Of a stretch of 15,918 bases of DNA, positions 1-8,760 are shown one piece after another (positions within the stretch are counted from its first letter, which is position 1; each line of letters starts with the position of its first letter). This stretch comes from an uncultured Eubacterium sp. GTDB taxonomy: Bacteria > Bacillota_A > Clostridia > Lachnospirales > Lachnospiraceae. The stretch spans positions 1 to 15,918 of the forward strand of contig CAOKJJ010000116.1 in assembly GCA_948468465.1 (NCBI GenBank), read 5' to 3'. The notes below the pieces were generated by a model. The model saw nothing but the letters and a program-made list of their open reading frames with translations, did not search any database and had not been told where the DNA came from. Both the position numbers and the translations under genes were made by a program.

Positions 1-90
1 CTTTTTATCTTGGAAAAGGTCTAAAAACACACTGTTTTTTGCAGTACGCTTTGCCTTGACTTCCTGCGTCTTTTTTGTATCGTCCGGCAC
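1..90 (-). CDS. Rpn-type PD-(D/E)XK nuclease / putative transposase, N-terminus only (partial)
   Basis: The first 90 bases read on the minus strand give 30 codons from a GTG start at 88-90 that run off the left edge. An AGGTGAT ribosome binding site lies 5 bases upstream of the GTG, and a good promoter lies further upstream. The visible peptide has a Lys-rich leader and then NSVFLDLFQDKK. That resembles the conserved N-terminal 'NSVFxDLFxDK' of the Rpn (recombination-promoting nuclease) / PD-(D/E)XK transposase family, which is abundant in Clostridia. The catalytic domain lies outside the window, so the family call rests on this short motif only. A different gene with a similar start cannot be excluded. 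Confidence 0.55.
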   Translation of the reverse strand, partial: MPDDTKKTQEVKAKRTAKNSVFLDLFQDKK

Positions 91-156
91 CTTATCACCT
101 CGATTTCTAAATTCTGTAGAAAAAGCTACGGTACAGCCTGCTCCTGCCACACTTCA

Positions 157-185
157 ATTATACAAAAAAACACGCGTCTTTACAA
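157..185 (-). promoter_or_regulatory. Sigma-A-type promoter for the Rpn-like gene
   Basis: On the minus strand, TTGTAA (180-185) and a perfect TATAAT (157-162) are separated by exactly 17 bases. The predicted transcript would start about 60 bases upstream of the GTG at 90. Confidence 0.55.
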
Positions 186-279
186 TAAGATTCACATTAA
201 ATTTCTTCCATGCCCCATTTCCGTCCTGCCCTGTTACTGTTTGTTAGGAATTACAGGGCGTCAATTCTGCCGCACAATA

Positions 280-939
280 TTAAAATTCAGGCTCACTCAA
301 TGCTTCCTGCATACCGCCCTGATCTGCATCTTTCATCGTATCCTGCATCACAGCGCTGTCCGCTTCTCCAAACGTTTCCTCCCGATCGTTTTGCTTCATC
401 TTAGGTGCCTTTCCCATGCAGTTTCCCATATATGCCCTGTCCCTGTCATCCGCATACGCCGCATTTCCTTCGTTCTGTTCTGCGTAACTGCCGGTAAACC
501 CCATTTGCCCTGTACAAGCAGGACCGCCCATACAGCCTTGCTGCAGCTGCTCCATCGGCGCTGCGGATACAGATGCAGATGCACTGCTGCCTGGTTCCTG
601 CGCTGGCATCATATAGCGCCGTGCGTCACTGTCGCGTACCGGCTCCGTGTTTCCATTTAAATAATCTTCCAATGATGACTCCGCCTTTCTCTTCGTACGG
701 TTTAAAGGCTCCTGCGTCTGGCTTTCCCTCGCCGGCATGCGCGGCACCAGTACCGGTACGCAGATTTCATCTCCGATCTGCAGATTATAAACATTTACAT
801 AAGGGTTTGCATACATGATCCTTGATACCGGAACCCCGTATTTTTTTCCTATTTTGTAAAGGGTATCTCCGGATTCTACAATATGAAGAATTCCGCGGCA
901 CTGCATCTGCTCATCCATTGTTCCCAGAAAATGATCCAT
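280..939 (-). CDS. LysM domain protein with low-complexity tail
   Basis: A 219-residue protein. Residues about 18-63 form one LysM module: HIVESGDTLYKIGKKYGV, then ANPYVNVYNLQIGDEICVPV. LysM modules bind N-acetylglucosamine-containing glycans such as peptidoglycan. There is no signal peptide or membrane segment. The remaining ~155 residues are low-complexity, rich in Gln, Met, Gly, Glu and Arg with a few Cys. The ATG at 939 is supported by an AGGTGAGG ribosome binding site just upstream. Single-LysM proteins without a signal peptide occur in Clostridia as spore-coat or cortex-associated proteins (SafA-like), but nothing here proves a spore role. It is divergently transcribed from the dehydratase-activase gene, about 310 bases away. 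No convincing T-tailed terminator was seen downstream, only a GCCCTGT/ACAGGGC stem. Confidence 0.85.
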   Translation of the reverse strand: MDHFLGTMDEQMQCRGILHIVESGDTLYKIGKKYGVPVSRIMYANPYVNVYNLQIGDEICVPVLVPRMPARESQTQEPLNRTKRKAESSLEDYLNGNTEPVRDSDARRYMMPAQEPGSSASASVSAAPMEQLQQGCMGGPACTGQMGFTGSYAEQNEGNAAYADDRDRAYMGNCMGKAPKMKQNDREETFGEADSAVMQDTMKDADQGGMQEALSEPEF

Positions 940-1094
940 TTTGACTTACCTCACCTAATTCTTATGATACCAATGTATTCCGTTCCTGCAAAAAAGTGCC
1001 GGATTTGCGGCCTGTCCATCGCACTTTTTCACAACAGAATCATAAACAGGGCATTACCGCATTATGAAAAGATTATAAAAATAAAATTTGGGAA

Positions 1095-1123
1095 TTGTCT
1101 TTTCGGAAACTGTGTCGTATAAT
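1095..1123 (+). promoter_or_regulatory. Promoter for the dehydratase-activase fusion gene
   Basis: TTGTCT (1095-1100) and a perfect TATAAT (1118-1123) are separated by 17 bases in the divergent intergenic region (940-1253). The implied 5' untranslated leader is about 125 bases. The rest of that region is AT-rich with no recognisable gene. Confidence 0.6.
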
Positions 1124-1186
1124 GTAGAATGTTTTCAGACAACATATCATATTTTAATAAGAAGCAATAGAAACTTTTTCCATATC

Positions 1187-1230
1187 TGGCATGCCCGCAG
1201 CGAATGCCAAATATCCATTGCCGCGGGCAA
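1187..1230 (+). other. Overlapping leader hairpins upstream of the activase start
   Basis: Three mutually competing stems lie in the leader. TGGCAT (1187-1192) pairs with ATGCCA (1204-1209). GCCCGC (1193-1198) pairs with GCGGGC (1223-1228). TTGCCGCGGGCAA (1218-1230) is itself an inverted repeat. The structure ends about 24 bases before the ATG. It could be a leader control element or a chance arrangement; it matches no riboswitch class I recognise. Confidence 0.3.
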
Positions 1231-1253
1231 ATCGAAAAGAAATAGGTGAGACT

Positions 1254-4200
1254 ATGAGAAAAGACCTACAATGTAAACTTGGAATTGATATCGGCTCTAC
1301 AACTGTAAAAATCGCGGTATTAGATTCCTCAGACCATCTGCTGTTCGCAGACTATCAAAGGCACTATGCAAATATCCGTGAAACACTAAACGCCTTGCTG
1401 TCGCAGGCATATGAAAAACTTGGGAACCTGACTGCCGCTCCAATGATTACCGGTTCCGGCGGGCTGACGCTTGCAAAGCATCTGGACATTCCTTTTGTAC
1501 AGGAGGTCATCTGCGTAGCCTCCGCCTTGGAGCATGAAGCGCCGCAGACAGATGTCGCGATTGAGCTGGGCGGTGAGGATGCTAAAATTATCTATTTTGA
1601 AGGTGGAAATGTCGAGCAGCGGATGAATGGCATCTGTGCCGGAGGAACCGGTTCCTTTATTGACCAGATGGCTTCGCTGATACAGACGGATGCCGGCGGC
1701 CTTAATGACTATGCCAAAAATTACCAGGAGATCTATCCAATCGCGGCCCGCTGCGGTGTGTTTGCCAAAACGGATATCCAGCCTCTGATTAATGAGGGCG
1801 CCACAAAAGAGGATCTTTCGGCTTCGATCTTTCAGGCAGTTGTCAATCAGACCATCAGCGGACTTGCCTGCGGAAAGCCTATCCGGGGACACGTAGCGTT
1901 TCTTGGAGGCCCGCTGCACTTTTTATCGGAGCTTCGCGCCGCTTTTATCCGCACGTTAAAGCTGGACAGCGAACATACAATCCTTCCGGAGCATTCGCAC
2001 TTATTTGCGACCATTGGCGCCGCATTAAACTGCAAAGAAGACCATGTGCTTTCTCTGGAAGCCATATTAGAAAAACTTTCCGGTGAATTCCATATGGAAT
2101 TTGAGGTGGAGCGTCTGGAACCCTTATTTCGCTCTGAAGCGGAATACCGCGCCTTTTTGTCCGGCCACCGCAGCAATAAAGTCCCTTCCCGCGATCTGAA
2201 AGACTACGAAGGAAACTGCTATTTAGGCATTGATGCAGGATCGACGACGACAAAAACAGCCCTGATCGCAGAAGACGGCTCCTTATTATATTCCTTTTAT
2301 ACGAATAACAACGGAAGCCCCTTGGCTGCCTGCATACGTTCCATTCAGGAAATCTATGCAAAGCTGCCAGAAAAAGCGCATATCGTCCGCTCCTGTTCGA
2401 CCGGATACGGCGAAGCGTTAATAAAATCAGCCTTACAGCTGGATGAGGGAGAGGTAGAAACCGTTTCCCATTATTATGCGGCCGCCTTTTTTGCCCCGGA
2501 TGTGGACTGTATTTTAGATATCGGCGGCCAGGACATGAAGTGCATCAAGATCAAAAACCAGACGGTAGACAGCGTACAGTTAAATGAAGCCTGCTCCTCC
2601 GGCTGCGGCTCTTTTATCGAAACTTTTGCAAAATCCCTCAATTATTCTGTACAGGACTTTGCAAAGGAAGCTTTGTTTGCCAAAAATCCGATTGACCTTG
2701 GCACCCGCTGTACTGTATTTATGAATTCCAAAGTAAAGCAGGCGCAAAAAGAAGGGGCGTCTGTCGCGGATATTTCGGCTGGCCTTGCCTATTCTGTCAT
2801 CAAAAACGCGCTGTTTAAAGTCATTAAGCTGACAGACGCTTCACAGCTTGGCAGAAAGGTCGTCGTACAAGGCGGCACTTTTTACAACGACGCCGTGCTG
2901 CGCAGTTTTGAAAAAATCTCCGGAGTACATGTGGTACGGCCGGATATCGCAGGAATTATGGGCGCATTCGGAGCCGCGCTAATCGCCAGAGAACGGTACG
3001 AAGCAGGAACCGCATCAAAAATGCTCTCGATCGAAGAGATCAACGCTCTGACGTTTGATACCAAGCTTGCCAGATGTAAACATTGTACAAACCACTGCCT
3101 GCTTACGATCAACCTTTTTTCCGGCAACCGCCGCTACATTACAGGCAACCGCTGTGAGCGCGGACTTGGCAAAGAGAAAAACAAACACCATATTCCAAAC
3201 TTATATGAATATAAAAACAAGCGGATTTTTGACTATGAACCGCTGTCTGAAGAAGATGCCGTCCGTGGGACTGTCGGCATTCCGCGTGTGCTGAATATAT
3301 ACGAAAACTATCCGTTCTGGGCAGTATTTTTTAAAAAACTGCATTTTCGCACGCTCTTGTCCCCGCAGTCTTCGCATCAGATTTATGAACTCGGCATCGA
3401 CAGCATTCCAAGCGAATCCGAATGCTATCCTGCAAAGCTGGCGCATGGACACATTGCCTGGCTGATTGCGCAAAAACCGGATTTTATATTTTATCCGTGC
3501 ATTCCGTTCGAACGGGATGAATTTCCGGATGCGAACAACCACTATAACTGCCCGATCGTGACATCTTATGCGGAAAATATTAAAAACAACGTAGATGAAA
3601 TCTCAACCGGCAAAGTAGAATTTTTAAATCCGTTCCTTTCCTTTAAAAATCCGGATACTTTAAAAAAAGGACTGGTCAAGGCACTGTGCCCGCGCTTTAA
3701 AATACTGGAACAGGAGCTTTGCCTTGCCGTAGACGAAGCGTGGGAAGAATTAAACCGCGCCCGCACCGACATGCAAAAGCAAGGCGAAAAAGCGCTTGCT
3801 TATCTGAAAAAAACAGGCAGGCACGGCATTGTACTGGCAGGACGCCCGTATCATGTAGACCCGGAGATCAACCATGGCATTCCGGAGCTTTTAAACTCCT
3901 GCGGTATTGCTGTATTAACCGAAGATTCCGTCTCCCATTTAACGCCGGTAGAACGTCCGCTCATCGTTATGGACCAGTGGATGTACCATTCCCGCCTGTA
4001 TGCGGCCGCTAACTATGTCAAAACGACAGAAAATCTGGATCTGATCCAGTTGAATTCCTTTGGATGCGGGCTGGACGCGATTACAACGGACTGTGTCAGT
4101 GATATTTTAACCAAATCCGGCAAAATATATACTTGTTTAAAAATAGATGAAGTAAATAACCTTGGCGCTGCCAGAATCCGCATCCGCTCGCTGTTAGCCG

Positions 4201-5519
4201 CCATCCGTGTCCGTGAAAAAAATCCGAAGAAACGCGAAATCCAGACCTCTGATTATAAACGGACCATATTTACGGAAGAAATGCGTAAAAACTATACGAT
4301 CTTGTGTCCGCAAATGTCACCGATTCATTTTGAACTGCTGGAACCTGCGTTTCAGACAGCCGGATACAACCTTGTTGTGTTAGACAATGACAACCGGACA
4401 GCTGTAAACACCGGACTAAAATATGTCAACAACGACGCCTGCTACCCTTCCCTTATGGTCGTCGGGCAGATTATGGACGCGGTAACCTCCGGAAAATACG
4501 ATATGAATAAAACCGCGATCATTATCTCGCAAACCGGCGGCGGATGCCGTGCTTCCAACTACATCGGCTTTATCAGGCGCGCGCTGGAAAAGATCGGCTA
4601 CGGGCATGTCCCTGTCATCTCGATTAACCTAAGCGGCCTGGAAAAAAATCCGGGATTTACGCTTACGCCTCTGCTGCTGCAGCATGGGATGTATGCTTTG
4701 GAATTCGGCGATATATTTATGCGCTGTTTGTATGCCACAAGGCCTTATGAAGCAGTCCCAGGCTCCGCCAATGAGCTGCATCAAAAATGGAAACAGCGCG
4801 TCATTGAATTTTTATCACAAAACCGGATCTTATCGCACCGCAAATTTAAACATTTATGCCGCGATATTATCAGGGATTTCGACCAGCTGCCAAGAATGGA
4901 CGTAAGAAAGCCCCGCGTTGGCATTGTCGGAGAAATCTTAGTAAAATTTCTGCCGGCGGCCAACAATTATTTGGTAGAATTGTTAGAAGCTGAAGGCGCC
5001 GAAGCTGTCGTGCCGGATTTGATGGATTTTTTGCTCTATACGTTTTACAATCAGAATTTTAAAACAGAACTATTAAACAGTCCAAAGAAAAACATCCGTA
5101 TCGCCCATCTCGGCATCCGGCTGTTAGAATGGCTGCGCGCCACAGCAAGGGAGGAATTTGCAAAAAGCGTGCACTTTGAGGCGCCTGTAAGAATCGAAAA
5201 ACTGGCGGAATACGCCTCACCGATCGTCTCAGAAGGCAACCAGACCGGAGAAGGCTGGTTTTTAACCGGTGAAATGCTGGAACTGATTCACTCCGGCACA
5301 AACAACATCGTATGTACGCAGCCGTTCGCCTGCCTGCCGAACCATATCGTCGGCAAAGGCGTCATCAAACAGCTGCGCCACAAATACCCGCTGTCCAACA
5401 TCGTCGCCATCGACTACGATCCAGGCGCCAGCGAAGTCAACCAGCTGAACCGAATCAAACTGATGTTATCTACGGCACAAAAAAACCTCGCAAGAGAAAC
5501 GCAGCAAAAAAGCAGCTAA
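1254..5519 (+). CDS. 2-hydroxyacyl-CoA dehydratase activase (double BcrAD/BadFG ATPase) fused to DUF2229/HgdB-like region
   Basis: A protein of 1421 residues. Start chosen at ATG 1254 because AGGTGAG lies 4 bases upstream; the in-frame ATG at 1191 lies inside a hairpin and has no such site. Two ASKHA-type ATPase domains are in tandem: residues about 7-265 ([10 protein letters not shown]) and about 320-580 ([10 protein letters not shown]). Each keeps two cysteines 39 residues apart, Cys128/Cys167 and Cys447/Cys486, in 'CAGGTGSF'/'RCGVF' and 'CSSGCGSF'/'RCTVF' contexts. These match the two ligands that each activase subunit gives to its bridging [4Fe-4S] cluster. A CxxCxxxC cluster follows near residue 608, then a DUF2229-like region (about 675-890) and an HgdB-like C-terminal part (about 1010-1415). 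In the known family the activator hydrolyses ATP to drive an electron into a dehydratase that removes water from (R)-2-hydroxyacyl-CoA. The substrate of these giant fusions is unknown, and no dehydratase subunit genes are adjacent. It appears monocistronic. Confidence 0.88.
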   Translation: MRKDLQCKLGIDIGSTTVKIAVLDSSDHLLFADYQRHYANIRETLNALLSQAYEKLGNLTAAPMITGSGGLTLAKHLDIPFVQEVICVASALEHEAPQTDVAIELGGEDAKIIYFEGGNVEQRMNGICAGGTGSFIDQMASLIQTDAGGLNDYAKNYQEIYPIAARCGVFAKTDIQPLINEGATKEDLSASIFQAVVNQTISGLACGKPIRGHVAFLGGPLHFLSELRAAFIRTLKLDSEHTILPEHSHLFATIGAALNCKEDHVLSLEAILEKLSGEFHMEFEVERLEPLFRSEAEYRAFLSGHRSNKVPSRDLKDYEGNCYLGIDAGSTTTKTALIAEDGSLLYSFYTNNNGSPLAACIRSIQEIYAKLPEKAHIVRSCSTGYGEALIKSALQLDEGEVETVSHYYAAAFFAPDVDCILDIGGQDMKCIKIKNQTVDSVQLNEACSSGCGSFIETFAKSLNYSVQDFAKEALFAKNPIDLGTRCTVFMNSKVKQAQKEGASVADISAGLAYSVIKNALFKVIKLTDASQLGRKVVVQGGTFYNDAVLRSFEKISGVHVVRPDIAGIMGAFGAALIARERYEAGTASKMLSIEEINALTFDTKLARCKHCTNHCLLTINLFSGNRRYITGNRCERGLGKEKNKHHIPNLYEYKNKRIFDYEPLSEEDAVRGTVGIPRVLNIYENYPFWAVFFKKLHFRTLLSPQSSHQIYELGIDSIPSESECYPAKLAHGHIAWLIAQKPDFIFYPCIPFERDEFPDANNHYNCPIVTSYAENIKNNVDEISTGKVEFLNPFLSFKNPDTLKKGLVKALCPRFKILEQELCLAVDEAWEELNRARTDMQKQGEKALAYLKKTGRHGIVLAGRPYHVDPEINHGIPELLNSCGIAVLTEDSVSHLTPVERPLIVMDQWMYHSRLYAAANYVKTTENLDLIQLNSFGCGLDAITTDCVSDILTKSGKIYTCLKIDEVNNLGAARIRIRSLLAAIRVREKNPKKREIQTSDYKRTIFTEEMRKNYTILCPQMSPIHFELLEPAFQTAGYNLVVLDNDNRTAVNTGLKYVNNDACYPSLMVVGQIMDAVTSGKYDMNKTAIIISQTGGGCRASNYIGFIRRALEKIGYGHVPVISINLSGLEKNPGFTLTPLLLQHGMYALEFGDIFMRCLYATRPYEAVPGSANELHQKWKQRVIEFLSQNRILSHRKFKHLCRDIIRDFDQLPRMDVRKPRVGIVGEILVKFLPAANNYLVELLEAEGAEAVVPDLMDFLLYTFYNQNFKTELLNSPKKNIRIAHLGIRLLEWLRATAREEFAKSVHFEAPVRIEKLAEYASPIVSEGNQTGEGWFLTGEMLELIHSGTNNIVCTQPFACLPNHIVGKGVIKQLRHKYPLSNIVAIDYDPGASEVNQLNRIKLMLSTAQKNLARETQQKSS

Positions 5520-5531
5520 TTAAAACAGCTA

Positions 5532-5577
5532 AAAAACAGCAGGACATGATCAGATCAAAGCATGCCCTGCTGTTTTT
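5532..5577 (+). terminator. Intrinsic terminator after the activase gene
   Basis: A 17-base arm (5532-5548, AAAAACAGCAGGACATG) pairs with 5561-5577 (CATGCCCTGCTGTTTTT) with one A-C mismatch and a 12-base loop. It starts 13 bases after the stop codon. The paired A/T outer stem would also work on the other strand. Confidence 0.85.
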
Positions 5578-5612
5578 GGCATTAAATCAGTATATCAGCA
5601 AAACCTTCGTCA

Positions 5613-5618
5613 TATAAT
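5613..5618 (+). promoter_or_regulatory. Probable -10 box for the superoxide dismutase gene
   Basis: A perfect TATAAT lies 30 bases upstream of the ATG at 5648, downstream of the preceding terminator. No good -35 hexamer is seen at 16-18 bases, so an activator may be needed or the promoter may be weak. Confidence 0.4.
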
Positions 5619-5647
5619 ACAGTAAATGTTTACATGCAGGAGACAAT

Positions 5648-6316
5648 ATGCCTGAATACTGCAAATTTGTAAATGAACCGCTGCCCTATTCTTATAAAGC
5701 AATGGAGCCATACATTGACATCCAGACAATGTATCTGCACCACGACAAGCATTTGCAGACCTACATTGACAAATTAAACAGCCTCATTTCAGAATGCCCG
5801 TCGCTCCAGTCTATGACCTTTACGGAAAGGCCCGTCTGTGGGTTCGCTGAATTGAAACAAATATTAAACAACCCTGACGCGGTTCCGGACTATGTAAAAA
5901 CACAGGTCAAAAACAATGCCGGAGGCGTCTTTAACCACTGGTTTTATTTTAATGGCCTGTGTGCGCAGCCAAAAGGAAAGCCGCAGGGTTCACTGGCGGA
6001 AAGCATACACTGGCAGTTTGGCGGTTTCTCTGAATTTCAAAAAGCGTTTACCAAAACAGCGCTTGCCGTATTTGGTTCCGGATATGCATGGCTGGCGGCA
6101 GACGCGCAAAAAAAACTGCATATTATACAAACAGCCAATCAGGACACACCTCTTACACAAAATCTGGCCCCTGTTCTGTGCGTGGATGTATGGGAACATG
6201 CCTATTATCTGAAGCATAAAAATTTACGCGCTGACTACCTGCCAGACTGGTTTGCTGTCGCAAACTGGTACTGGGCGCAGTGGTGCTTTGACCATCCGCA
6301 GGTTTTTTTGGAATAA
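5648..6316 (+). CDS. sodA: Superoxide dismutase, Mn/Fe family, Mn-type signature
   Basis: A 222-residue cytoplasmic enzyme that converts superoxide to O2 and H2O2. All four metal ligands of the Fe/Mn family are present: His31 (in YLHHDKH), His97 (in FNHWFYF), and Asp180 and His184 (in DVWEHAYY). The active-site Tyr is Tyr39. The 'NNAGG' context before His97 together with 'ANQD' about 30 residues before Asp180 is the Gly/Gln arrangement of Mn enzymes, rather than the 'AAQ' of Fe enzymes. Metal use still has to be measured. Two positions usually His in MnSOD differ: the KHH motif is KHL, and GGHxNH is GGVFNH. It is slightly longer than the usual ~200 residues. AGGAGA lies 4 bases upstream of the ATG. 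It is monocistronic, with terminators on both sides; in an anaerobe it fits an oxygen-tolerance role. Confidence 0.92.
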   Translation: MPEYCKFVNEPLPYSYKAMEPYIDIQTMYLHHDKHLQTYIDKLNSLISECPSLQSMTFTERPVCGFAELKQILNNPDAVPDYVKTQVKNNAGGVFNHWFYFNGLCAQPKGKPQGSLAESIHWQFGGFSEFQKAFTKTALAVFGSGYAWLAADAQKKLHIIQTANQDTPLTQNLAPVLCVDVWEHAYYLKHKNLRADYLPDWFAVANWYWAQWCFDHPQVFLE

Positions 6317-6324
6317 TGCTGGAA

Positions 6325-6367
6325 ATGCCCTCATTTCGCCTTTTTAAGGCAATGAGGGCATATTTTT
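6325..6367 (+). terminator. Intrinsic terminator after sodA, shared with the convergent pseudogene
   Basis: ATGCCCTCATT (6325-6335) pairs perfectly with AATGAGGGCAT (6351-6361). A nested GCC/GGC lies in the loop, and ATTTTT follows. The stop codon of the convergent M56 reading frame (6366-6368) abuts the hairpin, so the same stem may serve the minus strand, though its T-run there is poor. Confidence 0.85.
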
Positions 6368-7242
6368 ACCCACACTGAAATACAGTCATTTTAAGGCCAA
6401 AACCGCTGTTTTCCTTTACCAGCTGTTTTAAATAAGCGCGCATGCTTTTCGTATAATCCTCAGTGCCGATGTCTGCCGTATCCGGTGTGCGTTTTACAAA
6501 TTCGTCCATTCCATTTATGACATTTAAAATGAGCTTGTCTCGTTCGCCGACCGTCAGTTTTGAATTTTGGATTTCATACTGTTTTTGTTTTTAATGTCAG
6601 CAGTTTCTTTATTTTTGCCGGAAGACCTGATCTGACCTCCTCAGGAGCATAGCTGCAAAAATCGACATTCAAAGCGACATCCCCTTTTTTACTAATATTT
6701 CCAGCATACGCCTGCATTGCTTTTAACGCTTCTTTGGAAAGCTTTTTCGTCGTTTTGCGCGAAGCATCCATAAGCTCATCCTCTGTTTTCGATGCCAGAA
6801 AAGCAGTGGCCGTATCGGCAAGCCCACGGTAGGCCTCTTCATATTCCCATACGCTCATATGCTGATTCAAAAGCCTTACCTGTGCACGGAACTCCAATTC
6901 CGCAGCCTGTCCATTTTTCAGCGGACGTTCTACGCCGACAGCGGATAAATTGTTTTTTCTCCATGTACCGCTGGCCAGAATAAGTGTATGCTGCAGAAAA
7001 AAGGCTTCTTCCTGATCAAAGCAGTGCAGATGCACTTCCTCATCACGGAACGCTGCATCTAAAAGCTGCATGCCTTTTGGCGTATCAAGCGCAAAAGTTA
7101 CTTTTTCACGAAACTGTGCAACCGTCTGCTTCTGATAATGATCCGTCCGAAATGCCAGCAGCTCCTGATATTTGGCATATGGATGCGTCTTGGCATCCCT
7201 CAGCTCCTGATATGATATTTGTCAGACGGAGCAATGTTCTGC

Positions 7243-7302
7243 GTATCTGTCTGTTTCGCATCTGCCTGTTTCATATCTGCCTGTTTCGTATCTGCCGGGT
7301 CT
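7243..7302 (-). repeat. 15-bp tandem repeat, four degenerate units
   Basis: Units at 7243, 7258, 7273 and 7288 follow the pattern RYATCTGYCTGTTTC on the plus strand. They encode a repeated (A/M/T)KQ(A/T)D pentapeptide near the C-terminal end of the first M56 reading frame, about 25 bases from the first frameshift. Confidence 0.75.
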
Positions 7303-8007
7303 GAAGGCGCGGCGTATGCGCCGATCACTGCGGAGCCAAAACAGATGTAAACGGTAACTATCACCGTTGCTATTTTTGTTTTCTTTGTTAATTGTCTGAA
7401 TTTCATAATCGCACCCAGCCTTTCTTTTAACTGCTGTGCCCCTTCGGTCAGAGTCAGCGAAGGAACAGAAGATTTTTTAAGGTATGCCGTTTTGGAGCAC
7501 AAAAGCAATGTGTCGCCGTAAGCCTTTTTCCCCTCCTTTGGCAGAAAACGGATGACCGACTCATCGCAGGCAAGCTCACAGGCGCTATTTACTTCTTTTT
7601 CCAGAAAATAAACAGCCGGATTAAACCAATGCACGCAGACGACAGCCTGTATGAGCCATTTGTAAACCAAATCATACCGCTTATAATGCGTCAGTTCATG
7701 AAGAAAGATAAAGGACAGATCCTTATCTGAAAATGAACCGTCCGGAATCGCAATGCAGGGACGAAGCATTCCAGCCATTACCGGAGTGGCAAGCTGCGGG
7801 ATCTGATATAATTCCACTTGCTTTTTCACGCCGCACGCTTCTAAGCAGTCGCCAAACAGCTGCAAAATCCTGACATCAGATACCGCCGTACCAGCCGAAG
7901 CAATTGCCTTTCGAAAGCTGCGGCTGGCGGTTATTTTGCGGATGAACAAAAACAGGGCCGGTATCAGCCATACCATTAAGATGCCTGTCGGCAAATAGCG
8001 TTTCACT

Positions 8008-8097
8008 GCGGCTGGCAGGCTGCCTTGGTCATGGACTGCCTGCAAACTGCCCGCGGCTGACAGGCTGCCTTGGTCATGAACCGCCTGCCCGTTGTCT
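8008..8097 (-). repeat. 45-bp tandem duplication in the M56 linker
   Basis: Two 45-bp units begin with GCGGCTG at 8008 and 8053. Both contain the identical 18-mer CAGGCTGCCTTGGTCATG (8016 and 8061). They encode the duplicated linker peptide QAVHDQGSL between the second and third membrane segments. A further peptide duplication (AVLKTDA) lies next to it. Confidence 0.8.
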
Positions 8098-8453
8098 GCT
8101 GCAGACAAATTTTTCGTATTGCCGTCCGTCCGCAAAGTTGTCTCATCACCTGCATCTGTTTTTAAAACCGCATCTGTATTAAAATCTGCATCTGTTTTTA
8201 ATACAGCCCGCTGTACGGTCTGTATATGGCCGGTTCCAAGCAGGGCATCTGCAGCCTCTGTGTCCGGAGCAAACGGAAGGAGAAACCGCACCACTGCCAC
8301 CAGCCAGATATAATATTGCCAGCGTCTGCTGAAATGCTTTTGATACAGCTTTTTTAATATACAAATCAGCAGCGTGCTTAATGTTCCGGATAAAGAAAGC
8401 AAAAATAGTTGTCGAACGAATGCATGCATATGCGGAAATCTCCTCTCGTTTAC

Positions 8454-8496
8454 TTAACATTATGTAGGTATATTCATATTAACATATTGTAGGTTA
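8454..8496 (-). promoter_or_regulatory. Two BlaI/MecI-like operator boxes
   Basis: Two near-identical boxes, TTAACATTATGTAGGTA (8454-8470) and TTAACATATTGTAGGTT (8479-8495) on the plus strand, are spaced 25 bases apart. Each contains an ACAT...TGTA imperfect dyad resembling the TACA/TGTA operators of the BlaI/MecI/CopY repressors. One box lies between the -35 and -10 of the M56 gene promoter; the other lies just downstream of the -10. This is the classic repression geometry. A matching repressor gene is not present in the window. Confidence 0.5.
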
Positions 8497-8504
8497 TAAG
8501 TCAA
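8476..8504 (-). promoter_or_regulatory. Promoter of the M56 (BlaR1-like) gene
   Basis: On the minus strand, TTGACT (8499-8504) and TAATAT (8476-8481) are separated by 17 bases, with an operator-like box between them. The -35 box overlaps the stop codon region of the upstream 41-codon open frame. Confidence 0.55.
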
Positions 8505-8619
8505 GCACCTTCTCTTTCAAATTTCCGCTGGCATTCACTACCATAGAATTCAAATCAGAAGATTTAAAGATATTATACAGAGACTTCCAATAAGAGGCTG
8601 CGCTTCTCATGGCGACCAT
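8494..8619 (-). CDS. Small open frame, 41 residues, unknown
   Basis: ATG at 8617-8619, TAA at 8494-8496. A very strong GGAAGGAGG site (8627-8635) lies 7 bases before the ATG, better than that of most genes here. The peptide starts MVAMRSAASYWKSLYN and ends NLKEKVLDL. It is basic, has no membrane helix, and matches no family I recognise. It occupies the place where a blaI repressor would normally precede a blaR1-type gene, but shows no winged-helix motif of BlaI. It could be a leader peptide, a small protein, or the remnant of a deleted gene whose start signals survive. Its 3' end overlaps the -35 box of the M56 promoter. Confidence 0.35.
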   Translation of the reverse strand: MVAMRSAASYWKSLYNIFKSSDLNSMVVNASGNLKEKVLDL

Positions 8620-8695
8620 TTCACAGCCTCCTTCCTTTATCCATTTTATTAAACTACATTAATTTTCAAAACTACTTTATTTATATTACTAATTG

Positions 8696-8704
8696 TGTTA
8701 TACT
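8696..8704 (+). promoter_or_regulatory. Extended -10 promoter of the plus-strand island operon
   Basis: TGTTATACT fits the TGnTATAaT extended -10 pattern, 57 bases upstream of the ATG at 8761. No strong -35 is visible, as is common for extended -10 promoters. It is divergent from the small open frame. Confidence 0.5.
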
Positions 8705-8760
8705 ATAGACACACTCGTAGTTTTAATAGCACACAACACTTTGAAACGAGGATTATACGA

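Larger units (their letters stand above)
6366..8429 (-). pseudogene. BlaR1-like M56 family membrane metalloprotease/sensor, two frameshifts
   Basis: The ATG at 8429 has an AGAGGAGA site 8 bases upstream. The first frame (8429-7200, 409 codons) has N-terminal membrane segments (residues about 5-25 and 36-54), a third near 150-170, and the M56 zinc motif HELTH at residues 244-248 with a following 'ELACDE'. A further hydrophobic segment follows (IATVIVTVYICFGSAVIGAY). This frame stops at 7200, but the coding sense continues in another frame without a start codon: ISYQELRDAKTHPYAKYQEL, then on to 6574. It then continues in the original frame (KLTVGERDKLILNVINGM) to a TAA at 6366-6368. Restoring one A in the A-run at 7218-7220, and removing one A from the runs at 6582-6592, yields one protein of about 690 residues. 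M56/BlaR1 proteins sense beta-lactams or other envelope signals and inactivate a BlaI repressor. The shifts could be true decay, phase variation or homopolymer sequencing errors. Confidence 0.75.

Noticed and set aside
230..280. Terminator for the LysM gene
   Set aside because: The GCCCTGT/ACAGGGC stem has a long loop and no T-run on the minus strand.
241..818. Plus-strand open frames opposite the LysM gene
   Set aside because: Cys/His/Arg-rich translations typical of the shadow strand, with no start signals; the minus-strand LysM motif is clear.
1386..2361. Open frames antisense to the activase gene
   Set aside because: They lack ribosome binding sites and recognisable motifs and lie opposite a strongly conserved coding sequence.
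6574..7071. Separate 165-residue gene
   Set aside because: There is no good ribosome binding site before the ATG at 7071, and coherent peptide sense extends upstream of it into the M56 gene; it is better read as the middle of a frameshifted gene.
8695..8760. Upstream in-frame start for the glycosylase fusion
   Set aside because: It lies within the extended -10 promoter and has no ribosome binding site; the ATG at 8761 has one.
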